Shown here one piece after another: positions 24,633 to 31,512 of a stretch of 64,000 bases of DNA; the first letter of the stretch is position 1, and the number at the start of each line of letters is the position of its first letter. A model generated the notes under the pieces. That model had not been told where the DNA came from. It ran no database searches and was given only the letters and a program-made list of their open reading frames with translations. The position numbers and the translations under genes are program-made. Source of the DNA: a virus; the IMG/VR virus record IMGVR_UViG_3300022592_000003, positions 25,243-89,242 of that record; one strand, given 5' to 3'.

Positions 24633-26107
24633 ACATTGTCTTCATGGGCGGTGAAGTACCCTCACACAGGATCCTCCTGGCTAATGCCGGAGTTAAGCAC
24701 ATCAGCGTCAACTACTTCAGGTTGGTAAAGCGTGGTCTCCCAAAGACCAAAGACTACCTACTTAAAGAGCGGTTCCCTGATGACGTCCTCATCTATGTAG
24801 ATGGCGGCGGCCACCAGATCAATGATCTCAACATGACACAGCGGGAGCTCGAAGAGTATGCCGCTGACTACCAGGACTTCATTACTATTAATGAGGATAG
24901 AATCCACCTCGCAACCGAGTTGGATGCCAAAGCTTTGGGCCCTAACTGGATCAACCACCAGCGTCGTACCTTTTGGGAGGATTTTGGCCTAGAGCGTGCC
25001 TCTATGGTGTGGCACTCAGAAACAGGCCATACTGGTCTCTACAACCTCGCAGAGCAATATCTCAACGTTTCTATCTTGGGTGAGTCTATCGAGGACGATA
25101 CGAGCCTCTCAGCCCGTTCTAGGGCCCTTTTGAGCCAGTTTCCTGACCTGCAGTTCCATGGTGTAGCATGTGCTAAGCCAGATAATTTGAGGCAGGTACC
25201 GGTAACCACAGCTGCTACCCTTTCTTGGCTAAGTCCTATGATGAGAGGTGAGACAATTGTCTGGGATGGCACTAGACTAGTCCGCTACCAGAAGAAACAG
25301 AAAGACCAGGCTCGACCCCGCTACAAGGCGATCATCGAGAAGGCTGGGCTGGACTTTGACAAGATTATTAATGACGATAGTAACGAGGTTACCCGCCTCG
25401 CCATCTGGAGTTATCTGCAGCTAGAGAATTCATTAGACAAGCAAAGGAAGCCCATGTTATCTGATCAGAGTGATCCACTAGATAGTGCAGGTTCTGCGGA
25501 AACTAGGGGTATCAGTCCTGATAACAGAGGGTCTGAGGTGCGGAAAGATTTGACCGCCCGCAAGCCTGAAGACATGCAAACCCTGCCAGTTTTCGGGGTT
25601 ACGAATAAGACTATTTTCGAGAAAGACGTTGATGGCAGGGATGTTATCAGGGAGGCTCCGGTATTAGAGAGCACCCATACTTCCTTCCGTCAGTGCAACA
25701 CCTGCTTCGTTGCAAGCAATTGTCCGGCCTTCAAACCGAACAATTCTTGTGCCTTCAGCCTCCCGGTAGAGATTAAGACCAAGGAGCAGTTGAAGGGATT
25801 ACTCAACGCAATTATCGAAATGCAGGGCGCTAGAGTCGCTTTTGCACGTTTTGCGGAGGAATTAAACGGCGGATACCCGGATCCAAACACCGGGCAGGAG
25901 ATTGACCGACTCTTTAAGATCGTAAATGAGGTCAAGAAGTTAGAGGAGAACAAGGAGGTTCTCCGCATGACGGTGGAGCGTCAAAGCTCAGGAGGAGTCA
26001 TGTCAGCACTATTCGGAGACCGGGCCAACACCCTAAAGGAGTTGTCTGGAAATGGGTTAAGTGAAGGGGACGCCAGCAAAATAATCAAAGACCAATTAGA
26101 AGGATAG
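24629..26107 (+). CDS. TGT/DpdA-like protein with C-terminal Cys cluster
   Basis: 492 residues. Residues 1-240 resemble the tRNA-guanine transglycosylase barrel, including its phage/DNA branch (DpdA): IYVDGGGHQ (like D-S-G-G-F-Q), MVWHSETGHTGLYNLAEQY, QFHGVACAKPDNL and LSWLSPMMRGETIVWDG. The Asp that acts as nucleophile in the SVDSTSW-like strand is not present (TTAATLSW). Residues ~350-375 carry CNTCFVASNC and a later Cys, a possible metal site, and the C-terminal third is helical. No deazaguanine synthesis genes are in the window. Base modification is possible but unproven. Confidence 0.55.
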   Translation: MNIVFMGGEVPSHRILLANAGVKHISVNYFRLVKRGLPKTKDYLLKERFPDDVLIYVDGGGHQINDLNMTQRELEEYAADYQDFITINEDRIHLATELDAKALGPNWINHQRRTFWEDFGLERASMVWHSETGHTGLYNLAEQYLNVSILGESIEDDTSLSARSRALLSQFPDLQFHGVACAKPDNLRQVPVTTAATLSWLSPMMRGETIVWDGTRLVRYQKKQKDQARPRYKAIIEKAGLDFDKIINDDSNEVTRLAIWSYLQLENSLDKQRKPMLSDQSDPLDSAGSAETRGISPDNRGSEVRKDLTARKPEDMQTLPVFGVTNKTIFEKDVDGRDVIREAPVLESTHTSFRQCNTCFVASNCPAFKPNNSCAFSLPVEIKTKEQLKGLLNAIIEMQGARVAFARFAEELNGGYPDPNTGQEIDRLFKIVNEVKKLEENKEVLRMTVERQSSGGVMSALFGDRANTLKELSGNGLSEGDASKIIKDQLEG

Positions 26108-26147
26108 ACCTGATCACAGTGAGAATATATAAGAAAGAGGATATGTA

Positions 26148-28178
26148 GTGTTTTCGTTTAAACTAGCAGAAGATTTTGTCAGTTCCTATCGTTCGAAGAA
26201 GGTCCCCTGGGGTTACCAGGATGCTGCGGGTAACTCCGTAGGCGAGATTACTTTCTTGCGTACCTACTCCCGTCTTAAAGAGGACGGAACCAAGGAAACT
26301 TGGACAGATGTATGTGAGCGTGTCATTGACGGCATGTATTCACTTCAGAAAGACCACGCCAAGCAGAACCGTCTGCCTTGGTCTGACGTTAAGGCCGCTT
26401 CCTCAGCGAAGGAAGCCTTTGACCGCCTCTGGAACCTAAAGTGGACTCCACCCGGCCGTGGCCTATGGATGATGGGTACACCCCTCGTCAATGTTCAGAA
26501 GAACTCTGCAGCGTTGCAGAACTGCTCCTTTGTATCTACAAATGCTATGACCAAGATTGACCCAGCCAAGCCTTTCGCCTTCCTTATGGAGGCATCTATG
26601 CTGGGAGTCGGTGTTGGCTTTGATGATAAGGGGGCAGATAAAGACTTTACTATCTACCCTTGCGAAGCAGGAGAAACATATGTCATCCCCGACACCCGAG
26701 AAGGCTGGGTTGAATCCACAGCCGCCCTCATCAATTCTTACCTTAAGCCAGATACGAAGTGCCCTGTATTTGACTACTCACAAATCCGACCAGCCGGTAC
26801 TCCGATTAAAACCTTTGGAGGCACCGCAGCCGGAGCAGAACCGCTAATCAAACTCCACAACCATATCTCTAGGATCTTTGGAAGTCGTGCCGGTGACAAG
26901 CTCACCCGTCGTGACATTGCAGATCTTGGAAACCTTATTGGCGTTTGCGTAGTATCCGGTAACGTCCGCCGCTCAGCAGAGCTTCTCATTGGTCGTATTG
27001 ACGATGAGGAATTTCTGAACTTAAAGAATGCTGAAGCATTCCCAGAGCGTAACTCCTACGATCCAGAGAATCCTGGTTGGGGTTGGATGTCTAACAACTC
27101 TGTCGAGGTATCTGTCGGTCAGGACCTAACCCCCATCATTGAGGGTATTGCCCGCAACGGTGAGCCTGGCGTAATCTGGATGGATGTAACCCGTAAGTAC
27201 GGTCGTCTTGCAGATCCTGAGAACAACAAGGACTGGCGTGCAGCTGGGTACAACCCATGTGCAGAGCAGTCATTGGAATCAATGGAGTGCTGTACTTTGG
27301 TTGAGACATATATCAATCGTCACGACAGCCTAGAGGATTTCAAGCGCACCTTGAAATTCGCATACCTCTACGCTAAAACAGTTACTTTGATCCCTACGCA
27401 CTGGGAGGAGACCAACGCTATCATGCAGCGTAACCGCCGCATCGGTACGTCAATCTCCGGTATCGCCAACTTTGCCGATACAAAGGGTCTCCCACTCCTT
27501 CGTACATGGATGGATGAGGGTTACAAGGTAGTAACTAGCTATGACAAGAGTTACTCTGAATGGCTCGGCATCCGTGAATCAATCAAGATGACAACTGTAA
27601 AGCCATCCGGCACAGTCTCAATCTTGGCTGGAGAATCTCCAGGAGTTCACTGGACCCCAGGCGGCGAGTACTTCCTTCGTACCATCCGCTTTGCTAACAA
27701 TGACCCTATGTTGCCTCTATTTAAGATGGCTAACTACCGCATTGAGCCTTCGAGTACCGACCCAGATAATACCTCAGTCGTATACTTCCCGATCAAGTCT
27801 CAGGCCCAGCGTTCTGAGAAGGATGTCTCTATTTACGAGAAGATGGCACTGGCAGCTACTGCCCAGCGTTACTGGTCAGATAACTCTGTATCTGTAACCG
27901 TGTCGTTTAATCCTAAGACTGAGGCCGAAGCTATTGGCACCGTACTGCACATGTACGATGGTCAATTAAAGACCGTATCATTCCTTGCTATGGATGATAC
28001 TCTTTATCCCCAAATGCCGTACACCCAGAGTACTGCTGAGGAATATGAAGCAGCAACTGCAAGTCTTTTTCCAATTGACCTAGCTGGTGTCTACGCAGGT
28101 ATGGCCTTCGATGCTATCGGAGAAGCGTACTGCACAACAGATGCTTGCGAAATTAAGTTGGTAAAGGACAATCAGTAA
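26148..28178 (+). CDS. nrdJ: adenosylcobalamin-dependent (class II) ribonucleotide reductase
   Basis: 676 residues from GTG with AAGAGG 7 bases upstream. It matches the monomeric RTPR type: LQNCSFVST (first redox Cys), NPCAEQSLE (radical Cys and Glu), MECCTLVET (second redox Cys), and C-terminal YCTTDACEIK pair that is reduced by a redoxin. It converts ribonucleotides to deoxyribonucleotides using B12, independent of oxygen. The stop overlaps the NrdH redoxin gene. It depends on host B12 or uptake. Confidence 0.92.
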   Translation: MFSFKLAEDFVSSYRSKKVPWGYQDAAGNSVGEITFLRTYSRLKEDGTKETWTDVCERVIDGMYSLQKDHAKQNRLPWSDVKAASSAKEAFDRLWNLKWTPPGRGLWMMGTPLVNVQKNSAALQNCSFVSTNAMTKIDPAKPFAFLMEASMLGVGVGFDDKGADKDFTIYPCEAGETYVIPDTREGWVESTAALINSYLKPDTKCPVFDYSQIRPAGTPIKTFGGTAAGAEPLIKLHNHISRIFGSRAGDKLTRRDIADLGNLIGVCVVSGNVRRSAELLIGRIDDEEFLNLKNAEAFPERNSYDPENPGWGWMSNNSVEVSVGQDLTPIIEGIARNGEPGVIWMDVTRKYGRLADPENNKDWRAAGYNPCAEQSLESMECCTLVETYINRHDSLEDFKRTLKFAYLYAKTVTLIPTHWEETNAIMQRNRRIGTSISGIANFADTKGLPLLRTWMDEGYKVVTSYDKSYSEWLGIRESIKMTTVKPSGTVSILAGESPGVHWTPGGEYFLRTIRFANNDPMLPLFKMANYRIEPSSTDPDNTSVVYFPIKSQAQRSEKDVSIYEKMALAATAQRYWSDNSVSVTVSFNPKTEAEAIGTVLHMYDGQLKTVSFLAMDDTLYPQMPYTQSTAEEYEAATASLFPIDLAGVYAGMAFDAIGEAYCTTDACEIKLVKDNQ

Positions 28179-28405
28179 TGGTAACCGTATACAGCAATCC
28201 AAATTGCTCACAATGCGAGGCTACTAAGCGCTTTCTTACTTTGAAGGAGATTCCTTTCGAAGCTAAGATGCTGGAGGATTCTCCAGAGATTATGCCACTG
28301 ATCAAGGAGAAGGGGTACAAGGTAGCTCCTGTAGTAGTTACCGATACCGATTCGTGGTCAGGCTTTAAACTAGACAAGCTAAACGAACTAGCAGAAACCG
28401 CCTAA
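28178..28405 (+). CDS. nrdH: NrdH-like glutaredoxin
   Basis: 75 residues. CSQC active site at residues 10-13 after VTVYSNPN; VAPVVVTD cis-proline region and WSGFKLDKL match NrdH redoxins that pass electrons from thioredoxin reductase to ribonucleotide reductase. It overlaps the reductase stop by one base, which supports a joint function. Confidence 0.88.
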   Translation: MVTVYSNPNCSQCEATKRFLTLKEIPFEAKMLEDSPEIMPLIKEKGYKVAPVVVTDTDSWSGFKLDKLNELAETA

Positions 28406-28413
28406 GGAGAACC

Positions 28414-28557
28414 ATGTCAGACGATCTAAACCCAGACCTATTCGATGAAGACTTCGAAGATGACTTCGAAGACGGCCTTGATGAACTAGACCTCGATGAT
28501 GAGGACCTAGATGACCTCGAAGCAGACCTCGCAGATGACGAGGATGTAGAGGCCTAA
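28414..28557 (+). CDS. 47-residue highly acidic protein
   Basis: AAGGAG precedes ATG. By my count 27 of 47 residues are Asp or Glu and there is no Lys or Arg; Phe and Leu are spaced regularly. Such composition is seen in DNA-mimic inhibitors and in disordered acidic tails. It is the last gene of the reductase operon. Function cannot be set from sequence. Confidence 0.65.
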   Translation: MSDDLNPDLFDEDFEDDFEDGLDELDLDDEDLDDLEADLADDEDVEA

Positions 28558-28564
28558 AAAACGG

Positions 28565-28576
28565 CCAACACAAACA
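28565..28576 (+). repeat. CCAACACAAACA element, copy 1
   Basis: Exact 12-mer on the sense strand, 7 bases after the acidic-protein stop and just before a terminator hairpin. The only copy in a plus-strand unit. Confidence 0.8.
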
Positions 28577-28578
28577 TT

Positions 28579-28610
28579 TGGCCCCCGACTCAATGAAGAG
28601 CCGGGGGCCA
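28579..28610. terminator. bidirectional terminator
   Basis: 13-bp stem with one G/T mismatch (28579-28591 with 28598-28610; TGGCCCCCGACTC against GAGCCGGGGGCCA), 6-base loop. It lies between convergent operons. T-rich sequence follows on the plus side. Confidence 0.8.
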
Positions 28611-28624
28611 TTTGCTTGTCCTAA

Positions 28625-28834
28625 TTAACTAGCTAAGACACGACCTGAGTTATCCGTTAACTCAAAGTACTGAGTGTCCGAGTCATCTATATCTTCATAG
28701 CTCTCTAGCTCATCAGGATATGTGTCGCCTGCAAGAAGCTGCTCGTATATATCCTTAGCATGCTCGGCGTCATCTGCGTCAAATATTAGTGTGCCATTCT
28801 TCTGCATACTAAACATTACTCTGAACTTAGCCAT
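28625..28834 (-). CDS. small hypothetical protein
   Basis: 69 residues from ATG with AAGGAGG 7 bases upstream; a start 9 codons earlier lacks a site. KFRVMFSMQKNGTLIFDADD then an acidic helix. Pattern of a strand-rich start with 'A-x-H-A' helix resembles several of its minus-strand neighbours (for example 29812), so they may share a fold. Unknown. Confidence 0.7.
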   Translation of the reverse strand: MAKFRVMFSMQKNGTLIFDADDAEHAKDIYEQLLAGDTYPDELESYEDIDDSDTQYFELTDNSGRVLAS

Positions 28835-28958
28835 TGGTTTCCTCCTTGTATTGGCATTCACATTCTTTTACATCAAAGTCGTCATTAGATTCCCAATAGA
28901 CGACCCCCGTACCATGACACATATTACAGGTACGGGGTAGTACGGTTTCCATGTCCAT
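28827..28958 (-). CDS. 43-residue zinc-finger peptide
   Basis: Start overlaps the previous stop (TGATG); it overlaps the next gene by 8 bases and contains that gene's ribosome site. RTCNMCHGTGVVYW and CECQY resemble half of a DnaJ-type zinc finger (CxxCxGxG). Role unknown. Confidence 0.62.
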   Translation of the reverse strand: MDMETVLPRTCNMCHGTGVVYWESNDDFDVKECECQYKEETNG

Positions 28959-29224
28959 CATGCATCAGCCTTCCAGGTCAACTCACCTGCTAGGTGTGTA
29001 GGCTTACCAGCTTCATTTGTAGCACCGATAACCATCTTGATTGACTTGCGCGGTGTGTTCTCAAGTACGTAAGCCTTGAGATATCGCTTAGCTGCAGATG
29101 GGTTAGCCCAAGCAGAGTGCATAGAACCATTGCTGTCTGTAACAGTCAATAACCATGCCCCACCCTTCTCTACAGTTGTGTTCTTAGTTAGTGTTGCTTC
29201 TAGTTTCTTAGTTACTTTAGCCAT
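28958..29224 (-). CDS. hypothetical protein
   Basis: 88 residues, AGGAGGG before ATG. LTVTDSNGSMHSAWANPSAA, KRYLKAYVLENTPRKSIKM; predicted alpha/beta with no catalytic motif. Coupled to the zinc peptide. Confidence 0.7.
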   Translation of the reverse strand: MAKVTKKLEATLTKNTTVEKGGAWLLTVTDSNGSMHSAWANPSAAKRYLKAYVLENTPRKSIKMVIGATNEAGKPTHLAGELTWKADA

Positions 29225-29234
29225 CTGTGCCCTC

Positions 29235-29471
29235 CTAGAGCTTTATATCTTCGTTGAAGCCGACTTTCTTTAGATCTCGCAAGATGTTCTTGCCAGCTCT
29301 ACGATCACCCAGAGATTGTGGTCCGAAGAACACAACCTTTCGTGTATCTGGGTTGACCACCTTAACGTGGTGTTTACCTGGCGTGATGCTGACTTCCAGG
29401 CCAGCTATCTCTAGGGCATCCACCAGCTTGCGTATTTCCTTTGTCTTTATTGGCAATGATGCAAATAGCAT
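29235..29471 (-). CDS. HicA-like small protein
   Basis: 78 residues. KTKEIRKLVDALEIAGLEVS, then TPGKHHVKVVNP (the G-x-H-H strand) and AGKNILRDLKKVG match the order of the HicA mRNA interferase fold (double-strand RNA-binding-like, active His). No HicB antitoxin gene is adjacent. It may be a solitary toxin-like protein or an RNA-binding derivative. GGGGGA is upstream. Confidence 0.5.
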   Translation of the reverse strand: MLFASLPIKTKEIRKLVDALEIAGLEVSITPGKHHVKVVNPDTRKVVFFGPQSLGDRRAGKNILRDLKKVGFNEDIKL

Positions 29472-29503
29472 TCCATCATTCCCCCTTTCTTGGTGTAGAC
29501 TTG

Positions 29504-29568
29504 GGGCGTAAGCTCTTAAAGAACAGAGTTCACGCCCTCAAGGCCCCGGGATTGCGCCCCGGGGCTTT
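29504..29568 (-). terminator. paired hairpins between 29567 and 29471 genes
   Basis: Two stems: GGGCGT/ACGCCC (29504-29509 with 29532-29537) and an 11-bp GC-rich stem with one wobble (29540-29550 with 29558-29568). On the minus strand the GC-rich one comes first. Likely terminator or attenuator before the HicA-like gene. Confidence 0.6.
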
Positions 29569-29764
29569 ATATTTCTTCGATTGTTTCTATGTATGCTTCC
29601 TCATTGGGTCTGTTCAGATCCTTAACATTAACCCAGTTGGCTACATTCCTGTCGTATACGCATAGACTCCACTCTCTGTTACTGTCTATAGACTGGTCAT
29701 CTACTCTCCACTTTTTGATCTTGACTCTGAACGTAACACGTAGGTCATATAGATCGTTATCCAT
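29567..29764 (-). CDS. hypothetical protein
   Basis: 65 residues; AGGAGAT upstream. VTFRVKIKKWRVDDQSIDSN and aromatic-rich second half; acidic end. It has its own promoter-like sequence holding a CCAACACAAACA copy. Not recognised. Confidence 0.65.
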   Translation of the reverse strand: MDNDLYDLRVTFRVKIKKWRVDDQSIDSNREWSLCVYDRNVANWVNVKDLNRPNEEAYIETIEEI

Positions 29765-29784
29765 TTATCCCCTATCTCCTAATC

Positions 29785-29814
29785 CATTCTAGCGGGATTG
29801 TTTGTGTTGGGTCA
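29785..29814 (-). promoter_or_regulatory. possible promoter overlapping a CCAACACAAACA copy
   Basis: On the minus strand TTGACC, an 18-base spacer that contains CCAACACAAACA, and TAGAAT followed by GGATTAG. The element would sit between -35 and -10, as an operator would. Confidence 0.45.
29799..29810 (-). repeat. CCAACACAAACA element, copy 2
   Basis: Exact 12-mer one base after the stop of the 29812 gene, on its sense strand. Confidence 0.8.
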
Positions 29815-30006
29815 AATTTCAAAGCCGGAGTCATCATAGATCTCCCCGATCTCTGTCCAACCAGCCATTTCATCCTTAGACCATAGATGCGTCTCATCAT
29901 TTGAGATGCTGTTCTCAGCCATGGCCACCGCATCTTCACGGTTATTGGCTTCAAGCGTATAGTCATAGATCACATGCTCATGGATAGTTACTCTGTATCG
30001 TTTCAT
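29812..30006 (-). CDS. hypothetical protein
   Basis: 64 residues from the ATG with GGAGGT 6 bases upstream. MKRYRVTIHEHVIYDYTLEA then NREDAVAMAENSIS; a strand, a helix, and an acidic end ('D-A-x-x-x-A' pattern of a small alpha/beta fold). Overlaps the next upstream gene by 4 bases. Confidence 0.68.
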   Translation of the reverse strand: MKRYRVTIHEHVIYDYTLEANNREDAVAMAENSISNDETHLWSKDEMAGWTEIGEIYDDSGFEI

Positions 30007-30146
30007 CCCTTTACCTCCCAATCGTCACATACGGATTGAACTGCATCATCTAGATCTGCACAGAGGAGTTCGATCTCATCCTCTGACCAGTCAGCTACCA
30101 TCAAGCGTGTTACTTTTGCTTGCCAGACTACTTCGTTCTCAGGCAT
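30003..30146 (-). CDS. 47-residue acidic protein
   Basis: Coupled by ATGA to the following gene and overlapping the 30139 gene by 8 bases. VVWQAKVTRLMVADWSEDEI then helix LCADLDDAVQ; same small alpha/beta pattern as neighbours. Unknown. Confidence 0.6.
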   Translation of the reverse strand: MPENEVVWQAKVTRLMVADWSEDEIELLCADLDDAVQSVCDDWEVKG

Positions 30147-30612
30147 TTAGTGCTCCTGTCTCGTAGGTGAGTATTGCTGCTTCATCGCTGAAACATTCTT
30201 CAACGATCTTTGGGTGAACTTCTTCCCGCATTACACGGAAAGAATCTCTAGGCCAGCCTTGATCCATAACCCTAGTAAGTAAATTAGCTAAGGCATAGTC
30301 TGGGTAGGTGGTGTTTGCGTACTTCAGAAGTTGTGCTGCCGCTTCATCCTGCCCTAACTCGTAGCGGAACACTGCTTGGATTGTAATGAATGGGGCTAGA
30401 TCTTCAGACGGTGCCTTGCGACACATATACTCGATAAACTCAAGACTGTCTTCAATACCCCACTTCACTGGAGCACCCATCAACCAGTCCCTAACCTGTA
30501 GGTCAGAGTTAACGCCTAAGATAACCGCCTCTAACTTTTCACCGTCTAAATCAATTCCGGTGTTTAGTGTCTCGGTGATTAACTCACATACTAGCTTTCT
30601 TGTTACTATCAT
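30139..30612 (-). CDS. DUF4192-like protein
   Basis: 157 residues; AGGAGAG before ATG. RDWLMGAPVKWGIEDSLEFI, LAPFITIQAVFRYELGQDEA and YALANLLTRVMDQGWP fit the C-terminal half of DUF4192 proteins, a family of unknown function largely from actinobacteria and their phages. Overlaps the glycosylase gene by 29 bases. Confidence 0.65.
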   Translation of the reverse strand: MIVTRKLVCELITETLNTGIDLDGEKLEAVILGVNSDLQVRDWLMGAPVKWGIEDSLEFIEYMCRKAPSEDLAPFITIQAVFRYELGQDEAAAQLLKYANTTYPDYALANLLTRVMDQGWPRDSFRVMREEVHPKIVEECFSDEAAILTYETGALNA

Positions 30613-31066
30613 TCTTGCTCTCCTTTTTTACGATGGTACGGAATGTCCTACCGGGTGTAGGCCATTTGTATGGCAGGTCAGGACGTACACGAAACCGGTA
30701 CCAAACCGGATCTTTACGTTTGAGGTTAGAACGATGTGACTTGTGGAACTCATCGTTACCCCACCACCATGGTGGATCCCAACCTTGTATATCGTGTGTT
30801 GCATATAGCTCTTGCAGCTGTGCCTGTACGTTATCTTGATAGCCACGTTGTCTCCACTCCATGCACATAGCGTTCGTGTACATGTAGAGATAGCCTTCGT
30901 GACCACGCCACATTACTGCTGCAGGGTGATTAACCCACCCCTTAGTTAGACCTAAGTTAGCCCTCAGAATTTGCAACGCTTCTACACGTTGCTTACCAAG
31001 TCTCTTATTGTCTAAGGATTTTGCTGTTCTTGTTTGGTCTGGCCAAGGCAGGAATGTATTAACCAT
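30584..31066 (-). CDS. pyrimidine-dimer DNA glycosylase-like protein (actinobacterial type)
   Basis: 160 residues. MVNTFLPWPD, SLDNKRLGKQRVEALQIL, NHPAAVMWRGHEGYLYMY and CMEWRQRG match the MSMEG_6728-type family related to T4 endonuclease V, which starts repair of UV dimers by cutting the glycosidic bond. The C-terminal 60 residues are basic and variable. Useful to a phage exposed to light. Start overlaps the preceding stop (TAATG). Confidence 0.75.
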   Translation of the reverse strand: MVNTFLPWPDQTRTAKSLDNKRLGKQRVEALQILRANLGLTKGWVNHPAAVMWRGHEGYLYMYTNAMCMEWRQRGYQDNVQAQLQELYATHDIQGWDPPWWWGNDEFHKSHRSNLKRKDPVWYRFRVRPDLPYKWPTPGRTFRTIVKKESKNDSNKKASM

Positions 31067-31143
31067 TAGTCCTCCTTAGGCTCTATACACTTGTGGTATT
31101 CCCACAAGCCTTGTTTCATGTGATCTCCACACCAATTGCACAT
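31066..31143 (-). CDS. 25-residue Cys/His peptide
   Basis: Overlaps both neighbours by one base. MCNWCGDHMKQGLWEYHKCI has C-x2-C ... H-x-C spacing suited to zinc. AAGGAGGA near its end serves the glycosylase gene. Possibly real small protein or a leader peptide coupling translation. Confidence 0.5.
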   Translation of the reverse strand: MCNWCGDHMKQGLWEYHKCIEPKED

Positions 31144-31301
31144 TATTCCTCCAATAGCATTGGGATTAGATCTTCTGCATCATGTTTGATGAGTAGGTTG
31201 CGTACGGTCTCTTTGTTCTTAGCGTAGAGATCGTCCTCTCGTTGTTTAAGCATCTCACTCAGCCATGTGGCTGGGTCATCCTGTCTTAAACGGTTGTTCA
31301 T
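31143..31301 (-). CDS. 52-residue hypothetical protein
   Basis: ATGA overlap with the previous stop; its stop overlaps the next ATG. Charged helix (TWLSEMLKQREDDLYAKNKE) typical of a small helical binding protein. GGAGGA near the end is the next gene's ribosome site. Confidence 0.6.
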   Translation of the reverse strand: MNNRLRQDDPATWLSEMLKQREDDLYAKNKETVRNLLIKHDAEDLIPMLLEE

Positions 31302-31489
31302 GCTTGACCTACAAGCACGATGTGGTTATCTTGGGCCCACTCTTCAGGTTCAGATACAGATTCGATGGTGAGGTTTTCCCCACCATCGGCTAGTTCATCT
31401 GACGCATACAAGAGCCACATCTGGGCGCTCTCGTAATCGTTGAATGGTCCTATCAACGTCTCAGTGAGACTGTCGTATATGACATGCAT
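31298..31489 (-). CDS. hypothetical protein
   Basis: 63 residues, TGGAGT 5 bases before ATG, and a CCAACACAAACA copy just upstream. HVIYDSLTETLIGPFNDYES then acidic; small alpha/beta pattern similar to other short neighbours. Unknown. Confidence 0.65.
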   Translation of the reverse strand: MHVIYDSLTETLIGPFNDYESAQMWLLYASDELADGGENLTIESVSEPEEWAQDNHIVLVGQA

Positions 31490-31500
31490 TTTGACTCCAT

Positions 31501-31512
31501 TGTTTGTGTTGG
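31501..31512 (-). repeat. CCAACACAAACA element, copy 3
   Basis: Exact 12-mer immediately after the TAA of the VWA gene and 11 bases before the next ATG. Confidence 0.8.

Noticed and set aside
28388-28573. Minus-strand frame opposite the acidic protein
   Set aside because: Mirror of the GAC/GAT-rich coding sequence; the plus-strand gene has AAGGAG and fits the operon.
29772-29966. Minus-strand 64-codon frame overlapping the 29812 gene
   Set aside because: The 29812 gene has GGAGGT and coupling with its neighbour; this frame has neither.
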